DNA of 64,000 bases, taken from contig NC_089191.1 of NCBI RefSeq assembly GCF_947507565.1, positions 1,860,001 through 1,924,000 of the forward strand, read 5' to 3'. Below, piece by piece: positions 12,284 through 22,463 of this stretch. Every line of letters starts with the position of its first letter. Within the stretch, counting starts at the first letter, position 1. This stretch comes from Oscarella lobularis. Its lineage: Eukaryota > Porifera > Homoscleromorpha > Homosclerophorida > Oscarellidae. The notes beneath the pieces were generated by a model. It did no database searches. It was not told where the DNA came from and was given only the letters and a program-made list of their open reading frames with translations. A program made the translations under genes and the position numbers.

Positions 12284-12475
12284 GCCGTTCGGGGTCCTGA
12301 CTCCTGAGCACGACCCCGTTATCAAAAACTGCTCGCGCATGAAAGGGGAGGGACGGTTTATTTATTTAATAAATTCAAAAAAATTGCACAGAGTCTCCCG
12401 TCGCGTTTTCCGAGGCAGTTTTTGTTGACGGGGTCTTGCCCGGGACCCCGATTGAGCAGTTGAACACCTAAAAGT
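12284..12475. mobile_element. Foldback MITE, copy M1
   Basis: A non-coding element built from inverted copies of a GC-rich block (GGGTCCTGAGCACGACCCCG, then CAAAAACTGCTC), separated by an A+T-rich core (TTTATTTATTTAATAAATTC). It matches M2 and M3 through most of its length, but its 3' inverted repeat is truncated. No ORF. It sits at the inner boundary of the left duplication arm. Confidence 0.8.
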
Positions 12476-13534
12476 ACACGTAATTTACGAAGACAATTGG
12501 TCTTTGTTTCTCAGTTGAAATTATGGTTTTTCTTTATACAATTATTTGGTCTAGCTAGAAGAAGCTCAGAAGGAGTGGTGGACTTTGGAGTGTGTGTACA
12601 TGGAGATCATTACAGTTGCCTTTAGAAGGTGAGTTAAGTCCTCTGTGTATGATGTCATTGTGAGATGCTTTGGTTTGTTTCTCAATGCAGGAGATAATAG
12701 GCAGGTACGTTTACAGAGTAGGGAATATTATTATGGCGTTTTCTCATTTTCTTTTATAGGTTTTGGGAATGCAATAGAATACAATAGAAAGCTGTGTCAG
12801 GGTGCTTTCTCTCAAGGAGTGAAAAATCTGGCGCTTTGTAGGCGAGTGGGTTTGGGATTTCGAAAATAAATAGTAATCTCATTGGCGTAAGAAAATCTCC
12901 GCGGGGGTATGGAGTTGTCTCGAATCACTAGGCAACGGTTAGGTGAGTGTAATAGTAGATATGGGTGCCAGTCAGTAAAGAGTCTTTTGTTTTGCGATGC
13001 ATTTGTTTTTGTTTTTAAAAGTAGTGCCTTGGTTCATTAGTGTTTATAAAGTTTTTTGTTGGCGTTGAGTTCCTGGGGTGATCTTCTTCGCAAACGATCA
13101 GTATCAACTTTGTTTTAATTGGATCCCCAAATTGTCTAGTAGTATCCGTATCCATACACGGTTGTGAAAATGTTCATAGAGGTATGGTGTGGATGGAATT
13201 TAGTGCACGAGCTGTAGATTTTTTTACCCTACGAATCTGCTTTTTCGGAAAAGGAACGAAGGATATAAATAGTAGATTTCGTCTCGTTGAGTGGTTCAAT
13301 TGCTCGCCTGAATCGCCTTTCATAAAGGTAAGTACTGTTAATCTCTCAATACATAGACTGTATTACTTAATCCTAGTCCCTTTTTAGGGAATCTTCTACT
13401 AGTGTATCTATTGAACCTGTTTCATTTGTGGCGACCCTTTTGTTTCATTAAAAAGACAGTGAAACGGCGGTGTTTCTCTTTCTTTATAGGTAGCTTTGTA
13501 GTGGTAGTAGGAGTCGTTTAGTGTAGACGTAGCG
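12476..13534. other. Gene-poor stretch with splice-like fragments
   Basis: A possible exon at about 12553-12629 (open, ends at GTGAGT), a short one at 12691-12704 (GTACGT follows) and an open piece at 13184-13326 (GTAAGT follows) have good donor sites. Their frames do not join into a protein I recognise. They could be remnants of an older gene. No firm CDS. Confidence 0.3.
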
Positions 13535-13690
13535 TAGCGTAGAGGGTCCTGAGCATGACCCTGAATTAGATTTGAAACTGCTCGGAGACCTTCTCGAAGA
13601 GGTCTCGTGCGGCACGTCGCGCTGCACACAGACAATAGCGTAGACGTAAGCATGTTCGTGATATTTTATTTAATAAATCCCGGAAGTAAA
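13535..13690. mobile_element. Decayed MITE-like copy
   Basis: Contains AGGGTCCTGAGCATGACCCT, then AACTGCTCGG, and later TTTTATTTAATAAATCCCG. These are the same landmarks in the same order as M1-M3, but heavily diverged and lacking a full second inverted repeat. Confidence 0.45.
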
Positions 13691-14050
13691 CCGGAAATTC
13701 TGAAAAAATGCGCATAGGTTTACCGTGTTTCGCTGTCCACCTGCACGGACCACGAGGGTCCGTACAGGCTTCGGTTTTGTGGGGGGTCAACCTCACTACT
13801 CCCCCGTCGGAGTTAGAGCCTGTTTAGTCTCCCGGCTCGGACGCCTGGGACCGGCAGCCCTCGGATGTGAGTTCTGCCCGCCTGGTTCCAGGGGGACCGC
13901 TATTGTAACCCACCGCGTCTTCCTAAGTGGGGTGGCAGTTTTGCACTCATGCCACGGGAGTAGGGGATTGAATCCCCTGCGGTTAAGCCACGTTTATCCT
14001 CTCTGGCTCAAGAGTTGGGCCAGTTTTATTTAGTCACCTCGGGGCCCAGA
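13691..14050. other. GC-rich island with tRNA-like segment
   Basis: Markedly more G+C-rich than its surroundings, with no convincing ORF. It contains a 72-nt tRNA-like segment (see 13912-13983). It may be a tRNA-derived SINE or another non-coding repeat. No second copy was seen in this window. Confidence 0.4.
13912..13983 (+). ncRNA. tRNA-like segment (possible SINE head or tRNA pseudogene)
   Basis: Ends pair as ACCGC/GCGGT. CCTAAGTGGG resembles a Pol III A box and GGATTGAATCC a B box (two mismatches to GGTTCGAATCC). AGGGG/CCCCT closes a 7-nt T loop, and GTGGCA/TGCCAC forms the middle arm. The middle loop is 12 nt instead of 7, so a working tRNA is unlikely. Confidence 0.35.
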
Positions 14051-14869
14051 GGTGAACGAAAATGACCTCAAAAGTTTCTCGTATGTGATCTGGAAAGCAA
14101 AAAAGCAATTAAGATGCGAAGCAAACCTGGCAAGATCCAATGTGGCGAAGACCGTTTTAACAGAAGGCAGACAGGAGACGACGAGTTTAGCCACAGTTCA
14201 CAAGGTAGAAACAGTCTTGAAGAAACCCCGTCCAGCTAAGAATCTATGCATTAGTAAGAGTGAATGGCTTATTCAAATGCTCTCTTATAAGACCTTAGAG
14301 AATGCTCTTTCTCATTCTTTTCTCCATTTCAAACGTAACTAAGAATTACAAACAAATGAATGCGTCAAATCTCGAATTTTCAAACTGTCCACTCACTTTT
14401 TACTAACAAGTTCTCGATGTTCACGTTGTTATTTGACCGTTGATAATAAGAAAATTATTCGTCCTATCAAATCCCCTTCAAAGCAGAAAAAGAAAATCAA
14501 TCATATAGGAAAATCAAACATAGAGAACTAAGAAGAGAACACAATGAAGAATATCAGCTATTGGCGAAAGTATTAGATCAAACGATCGCACTCTGCGAGC
14601 GTATATCTTTCCAACGATGTGATGTACGTAACCGCTTCAACCTATAAAACAAAAATATAATTGAGAAAAATTTGATAACACGTCTCTCTCTCGAAATACC
14701 TTATCTCGAGCGTATCGAGCAGCAAATCGCTTCAAACCGCTTCAAACAGAATGCTGTAAAAAAACAGACAAAGAGTCAAAAATCAAAAGAGGAATATAAA
14801 AAAGTAATCGATCGCCGAAGATCGCTTCAAAGCGTTCAACCGATTCGAAAAGACACAGAAAATCCCTTC
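14051..14869. other. A+T-rich stretch, no recognised gene
   Basis: An open frame at 14052-14342 (+, Lys/Arg-rich) has no domain I can name and no ATG-proximal signals. The rest is low-complexity AAAGAAAA-type sequence. Treated as intergenic. Confidence 0.35.
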
Positions 14870-15300
14870 CCGACTCACCTTTACTAAATTCTAGAACGTT
14901 CAGAGAAGAATTGTACGTGGAAACGGCGATAGAAGATCATTGAACGCAGTTTCTTTGCAAAGCGTGCGAAAGCACGTGGCCCGGCTCTTCTGCGAGAAAG
15001 CTCGCACATCGGTGCATTGGGCTACGAAACGAAGCAAATAACGCCGTTTAGAGCAAAAAATATCATTACGATCGATTTCTTCATTCTTTCTGGTCGCATT
15101 CTTGCGAATTGCGGGGCGACGTCGGGAGAGGAAACGCAGACGACGAATTTGTGTCGCCAATTGCTTCTTCGACGTCTTATGAACCATATTCGACCTAGAT
15201 GCTGTCGAATGGAGGCCAATTTGCGACGGCCAATCGGTCAGGAAAGGGGTGATGACGTTATATCCGGGTTTGGGGACCTAAGGCACTGTACTGTACAGAG
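14870..15300 (-). repeat. Direct-repeat block D1 with conserved minus-strand ORF
   Basis: The same block, same orientation, recurs at 41885-42350, about 27 kb away. On the minus strand both copies encode a conserved basic peptide starting MVHKTSKKQL and rich in Arg (RRLRF...RR), about 80-95 codons, followed in both by a GTGAGT-like donor. It could be a first coding exon or just a conserved repeat. Both copies end with an ATATCCGGGTTTGGGG motif. The function is not recognised. Confidence 0.5.
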
Positions 15301-15588
15301 ATTGCACTAGACAACTAACTGACAATACCAGGAACGTGAAACTTTTGAGAAAGAGCTTTCCCGATAACTAACTATTTACGTTAGACCTCGTACATCCCTT
15401 CTGAGTACATGTATCCCTGTTATATTACGTAATTAATTAAGTTAAGCGAGTCAGACATATAATCAACAATTACCACTCAAACATGATGTCCCGAAGTCAG
15501 CCTATATATCAGGCACTTAATTAATTAAGTCATAAAAAATTGAAAAGATAGAAGTACAGAAGTAGAATCAATCATACAGAAGACATGT
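15301..15588. other. Short intergenic region
   Basis: A+T-rich with TTAATTAA steps, downstream of the lectin/kelch gene that ends at 15589. Nothing coding is seen. Confidence 0.4.
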
Positions 15589-17445
15589 CTAATCTTTTAT
15601 AAACGGTTTATCTGTACCGATAGTGACAGACATCATAGTGGTTTTCAATTTGCAATTCAAGTCTTTACCTCCAGTGAGAATAATCTGACTAGATCCATCT
15701 TTATTCTCAAAGCAATGGAGAGTGTGGCTATTAATAGGAACAATTCCTGGCATTAGGTGAAGCTAATAAAAGCACTGAAAAAGTGAAAATGCTGTCAAAA
15801 TCAATTTCTCTTACCGAGTAAGATCTCCTTTTTTCAACGTCAAGAATGTATGCGTAGTCTTGAAATTTTCTACCCTTGTCTCCGCCAAGAAGAACAAAAC
15901 ACAGTTTCCCACATATTCCTGTTTGGCAATCGACAGAGTCTGTGATTATATCGAGCCAATGGGTTTGGAAAAAATTCGATAAATATCCATTTCTATTACA
16001 ATTCATTTAAATTTGTCAACTAAATTAGTAGGATTTACCTTTTGTTTCAAATCTATCACAAAAGAATCATCTAATGATTGGCAGCCATACCCCCCGTGAA
16101 CCAATCCACGATGTTCATCAATTGTTTCCATTGCAGCATCGCTTCGCGGTTGTGGCCTTTCTCCACTAAGCTCAATATTCGACCAGGACTGCATGCCAAG
16201 CTTTGTCCAACCACTAGAACACAGCTGGACATCTAAAAATTAATATAAATTGGAAACCAAGAGCTTTTTGAGTCACTAACGGCTCGCAGAAATCTGAGGT
16301 GGCACCGTTCCAAGTAAGGATGCAGGATCCATGAATAAATTTTCTAATAATTCAATGTTAGATACTGGGCGTGTCGCTGTATTCGGATTACTTTTACAGA
16401 CATAACCAGCCTTGGTCGAACATTTTGCAGCAGCCCAGCCAAAGCGAACGCCGTCAAATGCGAACGTAACGCACATGACATTCTCGTGCACCGGCTCATA
16501 TTTCGCCCACATTGTGAAAGTGGCTGGTAAGCCATGAAGCCACGTAAAGGCTCTTGAAGTATCATTGTAAATCAAGCCAATCCAATGCGCTGATCCGCTA
16601 AAAGGAGAAGATTCTCTTGCAATAAGGAAATGCTCACTTATGTCGCTAAATGAGGCTAAATGAGCATCGCGCTCTTGACATTTATGGTAATGTGCGTAAT
16701 CTTGCGAAACGGGCATATCTTCTTCTTTAGACAAATAATAGCAGGCTCCCATGTAGTAGATTTCATCTTTTCAGCAATGAGGAGTGAAAAGCAGTGCGTC
16801 GTCTGTTGCACGCAATTCATTGTCAAAATCGACTAGGAAACAAAGCTGTCAAGAGGAAACTACAAGCATGTCTCATACCTAGAGCTACTTTGCATAACAT
16901 TTGTTTTTTTCTAATGCAATCAGCAGTCAACCAATAGCCAGTACGATAGTTCATAGCAACGCATGTACGAGAAGGGTCAGTGTTTGGTTCTCCTCTATCC
17001 CACATGACGTACCTGCACGCACATGCAAGCCTATTCAATTATTTTCCTCTCGTGAAAGCTGTTTCATCGCACTGCACCTCAAAGAATCTCCATTGACCCA
17101 ATTAAACCGATTCTCTCCTTTTCGCTCTAAACCAAGCCACACGTCATTACCATCGAGAATGCCATATGCCTTCATGTCGGCAAGGAGAGTGAGAACATAA
17201 GCATGTTCGTGAGAACTGCTAATGCTGACTTGGCTAAGAGAGCATATTAGATCATAATAACTCCAATAAAGGAAGTGAAATGATGTGGGCTCTGGTAACA
17301 GAGCATAGCAATAGCCAGCATAGAGAAACCAGCCAGGAGGACAATCTAAAAAGTTGTTTAAATAAATTAGAAACGGTGCAAAGATTTGCATTTGCTCTAC
17401 ATTTTCTCTCTTCACAGAGAACGACGGCTTCCTGGCAGGATTCAT
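15589..17445 (-). pseudogene. Two C-type lectin domains plus kelch repeats (in-frame TGA)
   Basis: Exons read from high to low coordinate. 17078-17345 and 16879-17012 form CTLD1: CPPGW start, WLGLERK, WVNGDSL, then GEPNTD (an EPN-type sugar-binding motif) and a closing LCK. 16281-16832 forms CTLD2: CYYLS, AHLASFSD, HWIGL, WAAAKC..GYVCK. 16039-16232 plus exons down to 15589 read as kelch-like blades (PQPRSDAA, VHGGYG, FVLLGGDKG, IILTGGKD), ending in TAG. In the CTLD2 exon a TGA at 16771-16773 sits right after the first Cys, in the frame set by the previous exon. This either truncates the protein or marks an error or polymorphism. The frame join into the 16.0-kb exon is not resolved. The 5' end and signal peptide are not identified. 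Lectin plus kelch in one chain is an unusual pairing. Confidence 0.6.
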
Positions 17446-17534
17446 AGGGCTGTTCTATCTGTAGATCGTAATCGTCCAACGCCCTTTCATTTCCCTTGAA
17501 ACGTCTACCATTTGTGTATATCAGTACTTGTTTT

Positions 17535-17792
17535 TAGCCGCTTGGGGTCCTGAGTACGACCCCGTCAACAAAAAACTGCTCCGCCGGGGTCCTGAGCACG
17601 ACCCCGTCATCAAAAACTGCTCGCGCATGAAAGGGGAGGGACGGTTTATTTATTTAATAAATTCAAAAAAAATTGCACAGAGTCTCCCGATGCATTTTCG
17701 AGGCAGTTTTTGTTGACGGGGTCTTGCCCGGGACCCCGATAGAGCAGTTTTTGTCGACGGGGTCGTGCTCAGGACCCCATGAAGACCTAAAA
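17535..17792. mobile_element. Foldback MITE, copy M2 (fullest copy)
   Basis: Bounded by TTTTAGCCGC and AGACCTAAAAG. Each side carries GGGGTCCTGAGCACGACCCC-type blocks in opposite orientation around a TTTATTTATTTAATAAATTC core. Two nested units of the GC-rich block are visible on each side. No ORF. It lies just upstream of the lectin/kelch gene. Confidence 0.85.
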
Positions 17793-18562
17793 GCACACTT
17801 TAGAGTGCATTCAGGAGCGATATATAGTATATGAATACCTGCTGGTGCCTTCCTATCTGAATTGACACTTCCTATCTAAATTGACAAAATAATCGACAAA
17901 ACGAATAATGTACAATGTATTTCACACTGCCATCAAGGCGAACAAGCGACGTCAGCGTCTGATGTGCTGATCTAAAGTTGCAGTGACGCTGGGTGCGTGT
18001 AGGTGACAATATGTGACTCTATTATTATTGAATAGCCACTTTCTTAATTCTCTAGTGGTTGCGAAGAAAGAGACTCGCAGCTGTATACGATTACGGAACG
18101 GCCAGTAGCAATCGCGCGCTCTTAATTGCTCCACCCAGTCAAACCCGCTCTCGAAGAACAATGCAAAAGCCGCTGGAAAATCTAAAGGCGTACTACGACG
18201 ACAGAGGACACGCCAACGCATCTCTAAAAACTGGGGTAGCGACCTCACCTACTGCGGCTCCTTATTTAGTGCTACAAGTCTGAAACTTTGACCCAATTAG
18301 TACGCCATCCTTACGTTGAGAGGGGCACCGCACTCTACGAACCATTACCGCGGTATGTGAGACTTCTTACGTTTGGTGCCGTTTCGACTGCTTCGACGAC
18401 GCACTCGTTCCACAATCCAGAGTATAGGCATATTGTTAGTTATAGGTATATAGTCTGCCGATATGCGCAGATTGCACGCAATCGTTGAATCGCACGACTT
18501 CACGTGATGGCAATTCGTCCTTTGAGTCGTTGCGTTGACGTGTTTACTCGATGTGAGACGGG
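17793..18562. other. Intergenic; 17.80-18.02 kb matches 32.05-32.33 kb inverted
   Basis: Next to M2 is a block containing GACGTCAGCGTCTGATGTGC that recurs inverted beside M3 in the right half. The duplicated sequence therefore continues past the MITE on this side. An open piece at 18059-18283 (+) has no recognisable domain. Confidence 0.45.
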
Positions 18563-18967
18563 ATGAACCACAACTTCTCCGGTATCTCAGCAATCATCGT
18601 GGCTATCTGTCACGCCGTTGCAGGAGTGACGCAGTTTCTGTTGTGTAGTAGGATTCTTCAAAAATGTTTATTCTTGTTGATGAGTTTTTGACGAAGGGCT
18701 CAGAGGCGAAGATGCAGTTTGTTGACTAGGGCGTCCGAATCTCTTTTCATCGGCGCCATACATGTAGTTCATTTTTCTCTCACAGTGTTGTTCACTTTTC
18801 TGCTGCCCCGTGTGAAACGCTGGAGACGCTTCTACTGGATGACCACTGTTGTCCTCTTTCTAACTGCTTTTGCGTCTTCTTTGGCTACCAATAGCATTTT
18901 TATTTGGAAAACATGGAACACGACTACCTCCCCTGTGATGGCAATCTTTGCATTGATCGTCGGTTGA
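18563..18967 (+). CDS. Small multi-pass membrane protein, unidentified
   Basis: An ATG at 18563 opens a hydrophobic exon (GISAIIVAICHAVAGVTQF). After a presumed intron, 18727-18964 encodes at least three further hydrophobic stretches (GAIHVVHFSLTVLFTFLL; MTTVVLFLTAFASSLA; VMAIFALIVG) with a Lys/Arg-rich loop between (PRVKRWRRF), ending at TGA 18965-18967. Exact splice sites are not clear: the obvious donor and acceptor do not keep the frame. The family is not recognised. The four-TM topology is inferred from hydrophobicity only. Confidence 0.4.
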
Positions 18968-19283
18968 GCATCAAGCGTAGGTCAGCTTGCCTACGGATGG
19001 GTGAACTACATGAAAGACAATTAGGATCATTACTAAAGTCTCCTATTGTTGAGATTGTTTTAGGACTACTGCATATAGTCAATCCTTTTCTCTTGGCTCC
19101 CAGTTATTTATTCATGTTTCAATAAAGAAGATGCAAATGCGTGTTTGGCTTATTAATGCGTAGAGCCATTTTGGAGCAATGCCTTTTGAAACTCGACACT
19201 TTCAATTAATTTAAATGTACAGTCACGGTCACTTAACATTGACAATGACAACTGACAGATTCGCATATATAACACCCATAGTA

Positions 19284-19627
19284 TTGAACGTCTCTATGAC
19301 AAAAACGAGAACATGGGCTGAGGCCCCATTTGGGGATTCAAAATCCCTTTTCGCTCGCAGCGAGCGTTGTGAACATCACGCGCACGCATCATTCCAAGGA
19401 TATGAAGACCAACCTTTTACATGCACTGAGACTTTTAAGGTGCCGTCGAACCTTACGTTACGCTTCGCAATGCGAGCGTGACCCTTTCGGGAGCCTCACC
19501 TTTTCGTAAAAGCGCCAGCGCTTAGAGAAACAGCCTTGGAAAGCCTATGAGAAAGGCTGCAATGCGCGTGTTGGAGTGTATTCAGGCAAAAGCTTCGTCT
19601 CTTCGACCATTACCCGGATAACGACAC
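19284..19627 (-). repeat. Approx. 530-bp repeat family, copy R1 (internally deleted)
   Basis: Minus-strand copy. It has AGGCCCCATTTGGGGATTCA, the TTACGCTTCGCAATGCGA block, GCCTCACCTTTTCGTAAAAG and a terminal TTACCCGGATAACG, in the order seen in R5. The middle (GACGCACGAGAGACGGGC segment) is missing. Confidence 0.75.
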
Positions 19628-19635
19628 AAAGTACA

Positions 19636-20162
19636 CGTGTATGTCCACGTGGAGTGTGTGATCTTGCCCTTGCAGAACATTTCCCTCATGTAGCTTGATG
19701 GTTTATTTTGTCTTTCTCTTTTTATGTGGTGTGTTGCGTATTTTTCTTACCTTATGTATTAATGTTACAGTTTATTGGCATGTTGGTCCGGTGGATCAAG
19801 GAAAAATGTTCTATCATTTTGCTGCATTTCAACGTCGGCGAAAATACGTCTGACTGGACGTAAAATTTCTGTAAAAAAAGCAGCGTTTTCCTCTTTGTCC
19901 ACCAAATAGTAGCCCCTGGCAAGGCTCAGTATTCAATAATGATCCAGTGCATCTCGCCCCCGGATGTAAACGACTTGCTTCTTTTCATCTCCATCGTCTT
20001 CTACAATAGAAAAACTTTTATGGTCCCCCTTAATTAATTAAAACACACGCGGTTCAGATGGCAAAGACACTCGCTAAACCGGACACGCCACTCACGAGGA
20101 CGAGCCAGGCGAGCCAGGCCAACACTAAGATCTCGAATATCATGAAGTTCTTCCTTAGGTGA
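19636..20162 (-). pseudogene. Decayed membrane-protein gene fragment, copy 1
   Basis: A direct duplicate of 26376-26905. On the minus strand one piece encodes a hydrophobic segment (MIFEILVLAW...LASVF), interrupted here by a stop, followed after an AG by an acidic piece (GDHKSFSIVEDD...RGYYLVDKEEN) that contains a TGA and a frame change. It reads like a TM segment plus flanking exon of a receptor-type gene, now dead in this copy. The family is not identified. Confidence 0.4.
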
Positions 20163-20724
20163 TCAGAAAAAAATTACGCAAAGCTAAACTATCCGTCGGC
20201 ATGGCATGCACAAATCTAACTGAATCTAGCAACCTAATCGACAAAGTAACATCAGAGTGCACATTACTCTAACCATCGATAGTAGCTGTCACAGACCCTA
20301 ATGCATGTATGATAACTTCAGTGCATCACAGAAAAGAAATTGGCCATTTATCTCTAACGGATTGAAGAAAACAAAAAAACGGACTTACCTTGCTACGCAT
20401 AGAGAGGCATACAGACAGTTTTCTAAGTCTGCAATTTAGGCAGAATTCTTAGGTCTTGCTGGAGTTGCGTTCTTCGACACTAGAGCGTTGCAGTTGACTT
20501 TTATCAGTACCTTGGTAGGGTGTGCGAAACGACGCTTGCATAGAGATGGACAAATAACAGTGACGTCAAAGTCTTCAAGTTGGACGTCAAAACCGTTTTC
20601 TTTGGCATCAATGACCACTCGTTAGCGAATTATGCTTGCAAGCTCGGCCTTTGTCCCGTCCTTCTCGAATCTGTCAAAATTCGGTGAGGGTCCCCAGTAC
20701 CGGTGACTGTATATACGTACACTC
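20163..20724. other. Intergenic
   Basis: A minus-strand open frame (20436-20618, with Cys and Lys/Arg residues) has no domain I recognise and is not preceded by clear signals. Otherwise featureless. Confidence 0.3.
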
Positions 20725-21356
20725 TTACCGGGTTATTTGCACTTTGCAGCTACTAAAAACCCGCTTTGGCAAGCGAGATGGCAGTGACAAAAGGCAATCG
20801 TAGCAAAACGGGCACAGACCGGCGCAAGAAGTCGACTCGGAGGTTTGGCACGGTGAAGTTCTCTTTACACTCGCACTCGCAAAAGAGCCCCTACGGCGGT
20901 CGCATTTGGGCATGAAAACGGGATCCGCGCACGTATCGCCCTTGTAGCCGACGTCGCAGAGGCACGCAACGCAGCGGACATTTACGCACGGATTAGCGCA
21001 CGTCGGTGTAGCACACATTACGCACGTTGGGCGGGCCAACCATCCGCAGTGGCTGCATCCGCGATAGCACGTTGGCCCGCCCCCTCCGCCACCGCCCTTA
21101 CCGCACTGGAACACTGGACAAAGCGCTTCATGACGTTATTAATTAATACGAAGTGATCGTTCTTACGGCAGGCGACTATCTTGGCTCCCATGAGGGCGGC
21201 ACCGATTCCGAAAAGTCCGAAGAAGCGTTTCTCTCTCGGAAGGGCGAGAGTCGAATTTCCGATAGGCGCTTCGCCGTAGAGACTTTCTTCGACGAGAGTC
21301 GCGACGGAGCACAGGGCGGTCGCGAGCAATATGGAAACAACGATGAACACCGTCAT
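20725..21356 (-). CDS. Secreted Cys-rich protein with dibasic processing site
   Basis: Two exons: 21167-21356 and 20725-21113, with a 53-bp intron (GTAAGA...CAG) that keeps the frame. The first exon gives a signal peptide (MTVFIVVSILLATALC), an acidic pro-like stretch, a REKR furin-type site and then FFGLFGIGAALMG. The second gives seven Gly in a row, then a Cys-dense region with C-x(2)-C and C-x-C pairs and CLCDVGYKGDTC, which resembles the end of an EGF-like module, and TAA. About 192 residues. It is exported and probably processed after KR. No family is assigned; matrix or defence roles would be guesses. Confidence 0.65.
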
Positions 21357-22463
21357 TCCGCCGAAGAAATTAACTGAGATAAGTGACCGACGAGACCCCT
21401 ATAAGTACAATAGGAGAGCGTCTAAGTCAGAGCGATCTGACTCAAAATATTATTACAAGATCCGGTTAGCTTCCTGCGAGAGATTGCAAGTGGGTCCCGT
21501 CTGTTCAACCGATACTGGAGACCTCAAGAAGTGAATTGATTCTGTTTATGATGAAGCCTTTTTGGTAGTGCGCCTACCCAAAAGCCTTCGTGCCGGAAAT
21601 CTGAAATGAGAAGACAGAGAGGAGGTTCGATCCTTCAGTGAATAGCTTCTCACTGAAGCACAAACATAACGCTTTTAGGATGTTGATAAAAGAAACCAAC
21701 GCCCGGCAACGCCGGGTTATTTCTGGAAAAGTAATCAAAACTTGTGATCAGTCGAGAGAACGCTCTCTTTTACAGACAGTTAAGTACCGGTACAGTATGA
21801 AAGCATTGAAAGACATCCACAATAGTCATATAGAATGCTCTCAACTCAAAGACTGTGAGTGATATCATTACATGCTATAATTAATAATTAACACTTACCA
21901 CGAAAAGATGGCCGTTTGACGAAAACGTTATTGGTACACGCTGATTTCCGCTTTAACCGGCAAACGCTGTCTACGAAGATGAACCCATCTGGCGATATTT
22001 GAAGTTATGCGAAAAGCGAGGATCCGGGAAAGGGGACCCTTTTCCATCTCACCCTCGTCGTCGTCGCTCGTTCCACTTCTTCGATCGCGTCTGGCGCTGC
22101 GTAAGCTAACGATTCATCCTGGTCTGATTATTCGTCGCTTGTTCGCGAAGAATCGCTTCGTTCGCGATTCCATACCCAATTGACGCTCGTTCGCATCCTA
22201 TTCGACGTAAAGTACAGGTATAACGATTTGGAGCTCTTCACTGGCCAACGAATTGCCACAAAACGAAGAAGGCGAGTCTGGCGATCGCCTTCGAACGAAA
22301 CCTCACATCCAACACGTGACGTGACGTCACTAGCAGACCTATTTTTGGATGTCTACGCGCGGTCCAATGAGCAATCGGACGTTTTCATATTGGAAAGCAC
22401 CTCGTGGGCTTATACGGGATCGCCTCGAGCCACGTGTCTGGCACGTGAAACACCACGCCAAGC
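21357..22463. other. 5' flank of KLHL copy 2, shared with the other KLHL loci
   Basis: From about 21838 (CTCTCAACTCAAAGACTGTG) onward this matches 33128-34100 and, inverted, the 11.0-11.86 kb region. A near-palindromic 16-bp-stem hairpin (GAAGCCTTTTTGGTAG...) sits at about 21555-21590. TGACGTCA lies at 22322-22329. No coding exon is supported. Confidence 0.5.
22322..22329. promoter_or_regulatory. CRE palindrome upstream of KLHL copy 2
   Basis: An exact TGACGTCA about 135 bp upstream of the ATG, at the position matching those at the other two KLHL loci. Confidence 0.45.

Noticed and set aside
21600-21650. tRNA suggested by GGTTCGATCC near 21632
   Set aside because: The only T-arm-like stem is 4 bp, and the presumed A box is too far away and lies in the hairpin.
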